64,000 bases of DNA, from NCBI RefSeq assembly GCF_002929335.1, contig NZ_PJIL01000010.1:117800-181799 (forward strand), in the 5' to 3' direction. A program made the position numbers and the translations under genes. Numbering within the stretch: the stretch's first letter is position 1; the number at the start of each line of letters is the position of its first letter. Positions 1 through 7,216 of this stretch are shown here, in pieces. This DNA is from Arthrobacter sp. Y81. Lineage in GTDB: Bacteria; Actinomycetota; Actinomycetes; Actinomycetales; Micrococcaceae. The notes beneath the pieces were generated by a model, which ran no database searches, had not been told where the DNA came from, and was given only the letters and a program-made list of their open reading frames with translations.

Positions 1-130
1 CTCTGTTACCGGCACCCCGGTCACGGGCGCCCCGGTCACAGGCACACCCGTGAACGTCCCTTCCGGCACGGAGCCGCGGCCCGCGCGCACCGCCGCCTGC
101 CACTTCAGCGAGGAGATCAACAATGTCTGA
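1..130 (+). CDS. C-terminal end of an ABC transporter ATPase (OppD/DppD-like), partial
   Basis: An open frame enters from the left edge (codons begin at base 2) and stops at TGA 128-130. The last residues read CHFSEEINNV; a CHF ending is typical of the cysteine-containing C-terminal extension of oligopeptide/dipeptide ABC ATPases. Before it are three copies of a VTG(T/A)P repeat, a low-complexity tail. The stop overlaps the start of the next ATPase by 8 bp, the usual OppD-OppF arrangement, so the two are translationally coupled. The catalytic part lies outside the window, so the assignment rests on the tail and context. Confidence 0.6.
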   Translation, partial: SVTGTPVTGAPVTGTPVNVPSGTEPRPARTAACHFSEEINNV

Positions 131-1196
131 GCCGCTTCTGAAAATTGACGGCCTGACCAAGACGTTCCATGTGGCCAAGAGCGCCAGCGGCAACACCCGG
201 CTCAAGGCCCTGGACGGAATCAGCCTGACAGTGGGCCGGGGAGAGACGCTCGGGTTGGTGGGCGAGTCCGGTTGCGGCAAGTCCACGCTGGCGCGGACCC
301 TGATGATGCTGGAAACACCGGATGAGGGGACCGTGAGCTTTGAGGGAACCAACCCCTTCGGGCTTCGCGGCAAGGAACTGCTGGGCTGGCGGCGGCGCGT
401 GCAGATGGTCTTCCAGGACCCCTTCGCCTCCCTGAACGCCCGGATGAACGCCGGCGACATCATCGCCGAGCCCTGGGCCACCCACCGTGGCCTCTACCCG
501 ACGTCCAGGGAACGCGAGGCCAGGGTCCGCGAGCTGCTCCACATGGTGGGGCTGCGCCCCTCCGATGCACGCAAGTCGCCGCAGGAATTCTCCGGCGGCC
601 AGCGCCAGCGCATCGGCATCGCCCGTGCCCTGGCCCTGAACCCGGACGTCATGATTCTCGATGAGCCGGTCTCGGCCCTGGACCTTTCCGTCCAGGCGCA
701 GGTCCTGAACCTGCTCAACGAGCTCCAGCAGGAACTCGGGGTGTCCTACATCTTCATCTCGCACGACCTGACCGTGGTCCGCCATGTGGCGGACAGGGTG
801 GCCGTGATGTACCTCGGCCGGATCATCGAGACAGGTGCCACCGAGGAAGTCTTTGACCACCCCCGGCACCCCTACACTGCGGCCCTGATGTCGGCGTCCC
901 CGAAGTTGGACGTCACCGGAACCAGGCGGGACAGGATTGTCCTCCAGGGCGAGCTGCCCTCTCCGCTGGATCCGCCGTCGGGCTGCCGTTTCCGGACGCG
1001 GTGCTGGAAAGCCCAGGACATCTGCGCTGACCTGTCGCCGGAACCGCAGGTCCTGGCGGCCCCTGACGGCACGAAGCATGTTGCAGAGTGCCATTTTCCG
1101 CTCGATTCCATCAAGGGCCTGACCGGCGCCACTGCCGCGGCCATGTCCACGGCCACTGCCGCCGCCCAGTCCACTGCTACTGCCGCCGCCCAGTGA
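123..1196 (+). CDS. Oligopeptide/dipeptide ABC transporter ATP-binding protein (OppF/DppF type)
   Basis: This cytoplasmic ATPase energises a peptide-type importer whose other subunits lie left of the window. Visible motifs are Walker A GESGCGKST (residues 47-55), a Q-loop in VFQDP (96-100), the signature FSGGQ (156-160), Walker B VMILDEP (176-182) and the switch histidine in ISHD (about 214). The C-terminal part carries the cysteine-containing segment of the oligopeptide subfamily (SGCRFRTRC then CHF). The protein ends in an Ala/Thr/Gln-rich repeat of about 25 residues, like the repeat tail of its upstream partner. Substrate cannot be told from sequence; nickel, opine or sugar substrates also occur in this family. 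Confidence 0.93.
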   Translation: MSEPLLKIDGLTKTFHVAKSASGNTRLKALDGISLTVGRGETLGLVGESGCGKSTLARTLMMLETPDEGTVSFEGTNPFGLRGKELLGWRRRVQMVFQDPFASLNARMNAGDIIAEPWATHRGLYPTSREREARVRELLHMVGLRPSDARKSPQEFSGGQRQRIGIARALALNPDVMILDEPVSALDLSVQAQVLNLLNELQQELGVSYIFISHDLTVVRHVADRVAVMYLGRIIETGATEEVFDHPRHPYTAALMSASPKLDVTGTRRDRIVLQGELPSPLDPPSGCRFRTRCWKAQDICADLSPEPQVLAAPDGTKHVAECHFPLDSIKGLTGATAAAMSTATAAAQSTATAAAQ

Positions 1197-1206
1197 CGAA
1201 ACCTGA

Positions 1207-1932
1207 GTGACTGGTGCGGAGTATGCCGTCATCGCCGGGGTGATCTTCCTGGCCGCGTGCCTGCAGGCGTCCAGCGGCTTCGGCATGGGCATGCTCGCAG
1301 CGCCGGTGATCGCGATGGTGGATACGGCGCTGCTTCCGGCCACGCTGATCCTCCTCGCCTTCCTGGTCACCGTGATGGTGACCGTGCGGGAGCGTCAAAG
1401 CCTGGATCTGCGGGGCACGGGCTGGGCCCTGATGGGCCGGATTCCCGGGAGTTTCCTTGGTGCGTGGCTGGTGACGGCACTGTCCAGGGAAGGCCTCGCC
1501 TGGGTAGTGGTGGCCGTGGTGCTGACCGGCCTGGTGCTGGCGGGCCGCGGCTGGGCGCCTCGCCCCGTCCGCGCCAACCTGATCGCTGCCGGCGCGGCCT
1601 CCGGCATCATGGGTACCGCCACGTCCATCGGCGGCCCGCCTATGGCCCTGGTCTGGCAGGGACACCATGGTCCCAAGCTGCGCGGCACCATGAGCGCCTT
1701 CTTTATGGTGGGATCGTCGATTTCGATGGTGATGCTGTGGATGACCGGCGCGGTCACCTCCGAGATGCTTTCCCTGGCGCTGTGGATGGTTCCTGCGGCC
1801 GTTGCCGGCTACGCGGCATCCCGGTTCGTTAATCGCTTCCTCAACGCCGCACGCCTGAAGGCGCTGGCCTTGGGGGCGTCGGCGCTGGGAAGCGCCATGC
1901 TGATCGTGCAGTTGGTCCTGGCGGCTACGTAG
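1207..1932 (+). CDS. TauE/SafE (TSUP) family membrane permease
   Basis: A 241-residue, strongly hydrophobic protein with about seven or eight membrane segments. The N-terminal GxxQASSGFGMG-like segment and a second glycine-rich repeat (GTATSIGGPPMAL) near the middle are characteristic of the TauE/SafE sulfite/organo-acid exporter family. It starts at GTG 1207, only 10 bp after the ATPase stop, so it is probably in the same transcript. Its 3' end overlaps by 8 bp with the convergent dehydrogenase gene. The family exports or imports sulfur-containing or other organic anions; the substrate here is unknown. Confidence 0.85.
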   Translation: MTGAEYAVIAGVIFLAACLQASSGFGMGMLAAPVIAMVDTALLPATLILLAFLVTVMVTVRERQSLDLRGTGWALMGRIPGSFLGAWLVTALSREGLAWVVVAVVLTGLVLAGRGWAPRPVRANLIAAGAASGIMGTATSIGGPPMALVWQGHHGPKLRGTMSAFFMVGSSISMVMLWMTGAVTSEMLSLALWMVPAAVAGYAASRFVNRFLNAARLKALALGASALGSAMLIVQLVLAAT

Positions 1933-2956
1933 CCTTAGCGGGCCGTGGCACCAGGTTCACGAGCTCCCCGCCGCGCGCCAGCAGCCCGATGTTGGTGGCA
2001 ATGTCCGCCGCCCGGCGTTCAAAGGTGATGCGTGCATGACCGGAATGGTGCGGGGTCAGAACAGTGTTCTGCACGGACGCGAAGGGCAGTTCCGCGGGCG
2101 GAACCACACCATCCGCAGGCGACCCCCACCAGACGTCGAGGCCTGCTCCGGCGATGCGCCGTTCCTTCAGGGCTGCGTACAGCGCGGCCTGGTCAACCAC
2201 GGGTCCGCGTGCCACGTTAATAAGGAACGCCGAGGGTTTCATGGACGCCAGTTCCGCGGCCCCGATCATCCCTTCTGTGTCGGAATCCAGCGGCACGGTC
2301 ACCACTACGACGTCGGACGCGGCCAGGAGCCCGTGGAGCTCGTGGTTTCCGCCCACCCAGTCGAGGCGGACTCCCTGCGGCAGAACGGCCGAAGGATTGC
2401 GCCGCACAGCGAGAACCTTCATGCCCAGCATTCCGGCGACGCGGGCGACTTCAGCGCCGATGGAACCCAGGCCCACCAGCCCCAGCGTCAGGTCGGCGAG
2501 GATGGGATGGAACGGCACGTCGTCGGCCGTTGCGATGGTCCGCCACCGCCCCTGGCGGATGTCCCGGTCGGCGGCAGCAACATTGCGGGAAAGCATCATG
2601 GTGACCATCAGGACGTGCTCTGCGATGGGCCGTGCGTGGTGGAAGGTGTTGGCCACCCGAGCTGACGGCACCAGGTGCGGGAAGGAAATCTTGTCGTAGC
2701 CTGCACCCGTGACGTGGACCAGCCGCACGCGGCCGGCAGCCTCCGCTTCCGCGGGGCCGAGGGAGGAGCAAACCACGACGTCGGCGCCCGCCAGGGAGCT
2801 AAGCCGGCGTTCGGGAGTCCAAGCCGCAGCCATGTCCCACTGGTGAGTGCCGCCGTCGGCCCTTAGCTTTTCCTCAAAGCGGCTGATGATGGGGTCCGTA
2901 ACCACGATCTTCAGTGATTCCAGGCGGTCCGGATTCTGCTCCCCGGGGTTTACCAC
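1925..2956 (-). CDS. D-2-hydroxyacid dehydrogenase (NAD(P)-dependent)
   Basis: Predicted to interconvert a 2-hydroxyacid and 2-oxoacid with NAD(P). The nucleotide-binding motif GLGSIG is at residues 162-167, followed by a basic residue run (VRR, 184-186) that could favour NADP. The catalytic Arg is in NVARGP (R250) and the catalytic His in TPHHSG (303-304). The Glu normally found just after the LDVF segment is not obvious: here the stretch reads LDVWWGSP. It overlaps the upstream dehydratase gene by 7 bp, so the two form an operon and this enzyme may process a product of that dehydratase. Specificity is unknown. Confidence 0.88.
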   Translation of the reverse strand: MVNPGEQNPDRLESLKIVVTDPIISRFEEKLRADGGTHQWDMAAAWTPERRLSSLAGADVVVCSSLGPAEAEAAGRVRLVHVTGAGYDKISFPHLVPSARVANTFHHARPIAEHVLMVTMMLSRNVAAADRDIRQGRWRTIATADDVPFHPILADLTLGLVGLGSIGAEVARVAGMLGMKVLAVRRNPSAVLPQGVRLDWVGGNHELHGLLAASDVVVVTVPLDSDTEGMIGAAELASMKPSAFLINVARGPVVDQAALYAALKERRIAGAGLDVWWGSPADGVVPPAELPFASVQNTVLTPHHSGHARITFERRAADIATNIGLLARGGELVNLVPRPAKAT

Positions 2957-4251
2957 CGGGGGCTCTGAAGTTCGTAGGAGGGGTGGAGCCGCTGCATATA
3001 GCCGGTGTCATCCCGGCTTCTGAGTCCGCAGTCCAGGTACTGGCGGTGCAGGCGTTCCAGGGCGTCACGGTCCACCTCGACCCCCAGGCCCGGGCCGGTG
3101 GGGACCTTGACGGCACCGTCCGTGAACGTGAACACGCCGCCGGCAATGACGTCCTCCGACGGGTCCTTCCACGGCCAGTGCGTGTCGCACGCGTAATCGA
3201 GGTTGGGGGTGGCTGCCGCCAAATGGACCATGGCGGCGAGGCTGATGCCCAGGTGGGAGTTCGAGTGCATTGACAGCCCCAGGCCGAACGTCTCAGTGAT
3301 GCCGGCCAGGAACTGGGTGCGGCGGAGGCCGCCCCAGAAGTGGTGGTCCGAGAGGATGACATCCACTGCGCCGGCAGCCACGGCAGGCGCCACGTCCGCG
3401 AAGCTGACCACGCACATGTTCGTGGCCAGCGGCATGCCCACCTCCCGGCGCACGGCCGCCATGCCCTCAATGCCGGGCGTGGGGTCCTCAAGGTACTCCA
3501 GAACGCCGTGCAATTCCTTGCCCACGCGGATGGATGTCTCCACCGTCCAGGCGCCGTTGGGATCGATGCGGAGGGGCAGATCGGGGAACTCGGCACGGAG
3601 GGCCTGGATGGCAGCGATCTCTTCTTCCGGCGCGAAGACGCCGGCCTTCAGTTTGAGCGCGCTGAAACCGTAGCGGTCCACCATGGTCCGGGCCTGCATT
3701 ACGATCCCGGCAGGATCCAGGGCTGCGCCCCAGGCGTCGTCTTCCTGGCCGGGGTGGCCCGCCCACTTGTAGAACAGGTACCCGCTGAACTGCACAGAAT
3801 CGCGGACGGCGCCGCCGAGGAGGTCGCTGACCGGCCGGCCGAGGAGCTTGCCTTGGATATCCAGGGCGGCGACGTCGAATGCTGACAGCACGCGGTCGAT
3901 TGTGCTCGAACCGGTGACCATGCCGCTCATGCCGTGGCCGCCCTGGATGTTGTCCTGCTCCAGTGCCTGGGCGATGCGGCTGCGCAGCCCGTTGATGTTG
4001 AAAACGTCCGTCCCGGGGAGGGTCGCAGCTGCGAGCTGGAGCCGGGCAACGTGGCCGGCATCGCCGTAGGTTTCACCGAACCCTGATACCCCGGCGTCCG
4101 TCCGGACCTCCACGATGGCACGCAGCGCGAACGGTTCGTGGACGCCCACGGTGTTCAGGAGCGGCGGGTCCCTGAAGGCCACGGGCGTAATGGAGACGCC
4201 CGTAATCCTGGCCTGGTTGACGTGCTGGGCGGGATCGTATGCCTGGTCCAC
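2950..4251 (-). CDS. Glucarate-dehydratase-like enolase-superfamily enzyme
   Basis: A 433-residue member of the mandelate racemase/glucarate dehydratase group, which abstracts a proton alpha to a carboxylate and here probably dehydrates an acid sugar. Expected active-site features are visible: the KxK pair (K200, K202 in ALKLKAGV), metal ligands around D230 (RIDPNG) and E255 (YLEDP), N278 (ATNMC) and the general-base His in MHSNSHLG (H329). It resembles glucarate dehydratase more than the talarate enzyme downstream, but it is clearly distinct from the canonical GudD at 10290-11618. It is divergent from a LysR gene, its likely regulator, and is co-transcribed with a hydroxyacid dehydrogenase. 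Real substrate unknown. Confidence 0.85.
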   Translation of the reverse strand: MDQAYDPAQHVNQARITGVSITPVAFRDPPLLNTVGVHEPFALRAIVEVRTDAGVSGFGETYGDAGHVARLQLAAATLPGTDVFNINGLRSRIAQALEQDNIQGGHGMSGMVTGSSTIDRVLSAFDVAALDIQGKLLGRPVSDLLGGAVRDSVQFSGYLFYKWAGHPGQEDDAWGAALDPAGIVMQARTMVDRYGFSALKLKAGVFAPEEEIAAIQALRAEFPDLPLRIDPNGAWTVETSIRVGKELHGVLEYLEDPTPGIEGMAAVRREVGMPLATNMCVVSFADVAPAVAAGAVDVILSDHHFWGGLRRTQFLAGITETFGLGLSMHSNSHLGISLAAMVHLAAATPNLDYACDTHWPWKDPSEDVIAGGVFTFTDGAVKVPTGPGLGVEVDRDALERLHRQYLDCGLRSRDDTGYMQRLHPSYELQSPRW

Positions 4252-4340
4252 TGCGCTGGGCTCCTTGGGTTGTCTCGGGGGTTGATTTACCTGCTCCGTT
4301 CACCGACCATAGGGGGAGCCATCGATCCAAGTCCAAGCTA

Positions 4341-4358
4341 ATTTGTGCACTCAACAAT
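4341..4358. promoter_or_regulatory. Possible LysR-binding site in the divergent promoter
   Basis: The 122-bp gap between the divergent dehydratase and LysR genes contains an AT-rich imperfect inverted repeat (ATTTGTG ... CAACAAT, 5 of 7 paired positions), the only such element seen there. LysR proteins commonly bind imperfect T-N11-A repeats in such gaps. The assignment is positional. Confidence 0.35.
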
Positions 4359-4373
4359 TCAGTAAAGGTATGA

Positions 4374-5285
4374 ATGTTTTCCCTACCCCAGTTAGAAGCG
4401 TTCGTGGCCGTCGCTGAAGAGCTCCACTTTGGCGCCGCGGCTGAACGGCTCAACATGACGCAGCCGCCGCTGAGCCGCCAGATCCAGATGCTCGAAAAGA
4501 AGCTGGGAACCCAGCTCTTCGGCCGCACCAGCAGGAAAGTGGAGCTGACCGCCGCAGGTGCCACGCTGCTTCCGCGGGCGCGGCAGATCCTGGATATGTG
4601 TATCAAGACGGACCTGGACGTCCGTCGGGTGTCCTCGGGCGAGGCAGGCGCGATCACTGTGGGGTACACGGCCATAGCGGGGCAGAGTGCACTGCCGGTG
4701 ATGCTGCGTCGTGCCGCGGAGGGGATGCCAGGGGTGTCCTTTGTGCTCCGGGAACTGGTCTCAACGGACCAGATGGACGGGCTGGTGAAGGGCAGTGTGG
4801 ATATCGGCCTGCTACGGCCCATCGTCGCCCGGCCGGGCGTAGTGTCCCGGCCGCTCATGCAGGACCGCCTGGTGGTGGCGCTGCCTGAGGGGAGTTCACT
4901 GCTGGGCAACATGGCGGCGCCGAAGGGGGAGCCGCTGCCCCTTGGGTCCCTGGACAGGCTGCCGTTGCTGATGTATTCCACCAAAGAGGCCCGGTACTTC
5001 CATGACCTGGTGCTCCGGCTGTTTGCCAGCGCCGGCGCCCACGCCAACATCACCCAGTACGCCAGCCAGGTTCCGGCTCTCCTAGCCTTCGTCCAGGCCG
5101 GACTGGGTGTGACGCTTGTCCCCGCCTCCGCCATGGCTTTCGCCCCCGCCGGAGTGGAATTCCACGAGATCGACGGTCGGCACGGCATCCAGGAGCTGAA
5201 CCGGGTGGACCTGGAGCTGGCGTGGAACGAAGAAACAGCCAACCCCGCTGTCCTGCGGCTTCTTAGGCTGATCGAGACGTTCTGA
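4374..5285 (+). CDS. LysR-family transcriptional regulator
   Basis: A 303-residue LysR regulator. The N-terminal winged HTH (residues about 1-60, with AAERLNMTQPPLSRQIQMLE) is followed by an effector-binding domain of about 210 residues. It starts at ATG 4374 with GTAAAGG a few bases upstream. It is divergent from the glucarate-dehydratase-like operon, so it most likely controls that operon and itself. The inducer is presumably the acid sugar substrate (inference). It converges on the GntR gene, 11 bp away. Confidence 0.92.
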   Translation: MFSLPQLEAFVAVAEELHFGAAAERLNMTQPPLSRQIQMLEKKLGTQLFGRTSRKVELTAAGATLLPRARQILDMCIKTDLDVRRVSSGEAGAITVGYTAIAGQSALPVMLRRAAEGMPGVSFVLRELVSTDQMDGLVKGSVDIGLLRPIVARPGVVSRPLMQDRLVVALPEGSSLLGNMAAPKGEPLPLGSLDRLPLLMYSTKEARYFHDLVLRLFASAGAHANITQYASQVPALLAFVQAGLGVTLVPASAMAFAPAGVEFHEIDGRHGIQELNRVDLELAWNEETANPAVLRLLRLIETF

Positions 5286-5296
5286 CCGGCCCGGGC

Positions 5297-5992
5297 CTAC
5301 TGACGTCCGGCCCGGAGGCGCCGCCTCGAGTTGGCCAGGTGGCTGCGCATGGCGGCCGACGACGACGGTTCGTCGCCTTCCGCGATGGCCGCATAGATGG
5401 ATTCGTGCTCGTGGACCACTTGTTCGAAGTGGTCGCGGGCATAGTGTTCGACGCCGGTCATCAGCCGGGTGCGGGGCATGGCGATCATCGTCTGGCCCAG
5501 CGACGCGAGGCAGTCCGAGTAGAAGGGGTTTCCCGACGCCGCGGCGATTGCCTTGTGGAATTCGTAGTCGGACTTCATGGCGTGCGCCGGGTGGTCGCCG
5601 CTGGCTGTGAATTCCTCCAGGGCGTTCAGGAGGGCCTTCAGTTGCCGGTCCGTCCGGTTGCGGGCAGCAAGGGCGGCTGCTTCAGCCTCGACGCCGATGC
5701 GGAACTCGAGCAGGTGGAGCCGGTCCTCCATACTCGCCACCGGCCGGCCTCCCGGTGCCGGCGGATCACCGTGCGGGGGCGGGGTCAGCGCGAAGCTGCC
5801 CCGCCCGCGTTCGGTTTCGACGAGTCCTTCGGCCTGCAACCGGGTGAGGGCTGCCCTGACCACGGTGCGGCTGACGCCGAACTCGCCGATCAGCGTGTTT
5901 TCGCTGGGAAGCTTGTCGCCGGGCTGGATGACGCCGTCAACGATGCGCGTGCGAAGGTCGGCGGCGAGGTCCGCGGTCAGGTTCCGGCTCAT
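5297..5992 (-). CDS. GntR-family regulator (FadR/FCD type)
   Basis: A 231-residue regulator with an N-terminal winged helix (about 5-70, including LPSENTLIGEFGVSRTVVRAALTRL-type helices) and an all-helical FCD effector domain (about 90-225) of the type that binds carboxylates through a metal. It lies 10 bp downstream of the talarate/galactarate dehydratase gene on the same strand, so it is probably its autoregulated repressor. The palindromes at 7182-7209 upstream of that enzyme are its likely operator. Confidence 0.9.
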   Translation of the reverse strand: MSRNLTADLAADLRTRIVDGVIQPGDKLPSENTLIGEFGVSRTVVRAALTRLQAEGLVETERGRGSFALTPPPHGDPPAPGGRPVASMEDRLHLLEFRIGVEAEAAALAARNRTDRQLKALLNALEEFTASGDHPAHAMKSDYEFHKAIAAASGNPFYSDCLASLGQTMIAMPRTRLMTGVEHYARDHFEQVVHEHESIYAAIAEGDEPSSSAAMRSHLANSRRRLRAGRQ

Positions 5993-6002
5993 GCGTTCAA
6001 GG

Positions 6003-7130
6003 TTACGCGCCGAACTCCACGGACTCGGTGGTCCAGGCGCGGGCCTGGTCGCTGAGGGTCACGCCGAGGCCCGGGCGGTCCGGAACCAGCATGCGGCCGT
6101 TCTTGGTTTCGAGGCGCTCGTTAAACAGCGGGTCCAGCCAGTCGAAGTGCTCCACCCACGGTTCGCGGGGGTAGGCGGCGGCGAGATGAAGGTGGATCTC
6201 CATGGCGAAGTGCGGTGCGAGTCCCAGTCCCCGCTCGTCCGCCAGTGCGGCCAGTCGCAGGAACTGGGTGATGCCGCCGACGCGGGGAGCATCGGGCTGG
6301 ATGATGTCGCAGCCGTTGGCGTTGATCAGGCCCTTGTGCTCGGCCACGGAGGCCAGCATCTCGCCGGTGGCGATGGGGGTGTCCAGGACGTTGGCCAGGT
6401 GGGCGTGGCCCTCGAAGTCGTAGGCGTCCAGCGGCTCTTCGATCCAGATGAGGTTGAATTCCTCCAACTGCCGGCCCATCCGCAGGGCGGTGGCGCGGTC
6501 CCATTGCTGGTTGGCATCCACCATGAGCGGCACGTCCCAGCCGATGTGTTCGCGGATTCCGGCGACGCGGCGCAGGTCCTCTTTGCTGTCTGGGAGGCCG
6601 ACCTTGATCTTGATGCCGCCGATTCCCTCCTCGATGGACTGGGTGGCGCGTGCCTTGACCTCGTCCAATGAGGCGTTGAGGAAACCGCCGGAGGTGTTGT
6701 AGGTCTGGACGGAGTCGCGGTAGGAGCCCAGGAGCTTGGCCAGCGGCAGGCCGGCGCGCTTGGCCTTGAGGTCATAGAGGGCGATGTCGATGGCGGCCAG
6801 TGCCTGGGTGGCTACGCCCGAGCGGCCCACGGAAGCGCCGGCCCAGAGGAGCTTGGTGTAGATCTTGCCGATGTCGTTGGGGTCCTCGCCGATGATGCCC
6901 TCGGCCACCTCCTTGGCATGCGCGTACTGGGCGGGTCCGCCTGCGCGCTTGGAGTAGCTGAAGCCGATGCCGCTGTGTCCCTGCTCGGTGGTGATTTCCG
7001 CGAAGAGGAAGGCCACCTCCGTCATGGGCTTCTGGCGGCCGGTGAACACCTTGGCATCGCTGATCGGCACGGCCAGGGGAAGTCTCGCAGTGGAAAGTTT
7101 TACGTGGCGGATGAGGTCTACGGTGCTCAT
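6003..7130 (-). CDS. L-talarate/galactarate dehydratase
   Basis: Dehydrates L-talarate or galactarate to 5-dehydro-4-deoxyglucarate, the substrate of KdgD (13273-14187). The whole length matches what I recall of the Salmonella L-talarate/galactarate dehydratase, including an N-terminal SDAKVFTGRQKP segment, LLWAGASVGRSG, the KxK pair (K174, K176 in GGIKIKVG), metal ligands D205 (MVDANQQW), E231 (WIEEPLDAYD) and E257 (ATGEM), and the base H307 (APHFAMEIHLH). Expression is likely controlled by the adjacent GntR gene through the palindromes just upstream. Specificity for talarate, galactarate or both is not settled by sequence alone. Confidence 0.9.
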   Translation of the reverse strand: MSTVDLIRHVKLSTARLPLAVPISDAKVFTGRQKPMTEVAFLFAEITTEQGHSGIGFSYSKRAGGPAQYAHAKEVAEGIIGEDPNDIGKIYTKLLWAGASVGRSGVATQALAAIDIALYDLKAKRAGLPLAKLLGSYRDSVQTYNTSGGFLNASLDEVKARATQSIEEGIGGIKIKVGLPDSKEDLRRVAGIREHIGWDVPLMVDANQQWDRATALRMGRQLEEFNLIWIEEPLDAYDFEGHAHLANVLDTPIATGEMLASVAEHKGLINANGCDIIQPDAPRVGGITQFLRLAALADERGLGLAPHFAMEIHLHLAAAYPREPWVEHFDWLDPLFNERLETKNGRMLVPDRPGLGVTLSDQARAWTTESVEFGA

Positions 7131-7181
7131 GGGTGCTCCTTGAAAGCAGGATGTCCGGGCTACATTGCCCTCCTAGTTAGA

Positions 7182-7209
7182 ATACAAGTTTGAAACTTGT
7201 ATTACAAGT
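7182..7209. promoter_or_regulatory. Overlapping palindromic operator (probable GntR site)
   Basis: Two overlapping inverted repeats lie 52-79 bp upstream of the talarate/galactarate dehydratase start: ATACAAGTTT and its inverted copy around one central G (7182-7202), and ACTTGTA/TACAAGT around one T (7195-7209). The result is three TACAAGT half-sites in alternating orientation. Perfect symmetry of this size suits a dimeric FadR-type regulator; the downstream GntR gene is the obvious candidate. Confidence 0.75.
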
Positions 7210-7216
7210 ATGCCCC

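Noticed and set aside
117..1370. Long minus-strand open frame opposite the OppF gene (417 codons)
   Set aside because: It is antisense to a gene with clear ATPase motifs and is rich in Gly/Arg/His, typical of a shadow in high-GC DNA.
4073..5242. 389-codon minus-strand frame opposite the LysR gene
   Set aside because: Serine/arginine-rich shadow of a well-supported LysR gene; no family features.
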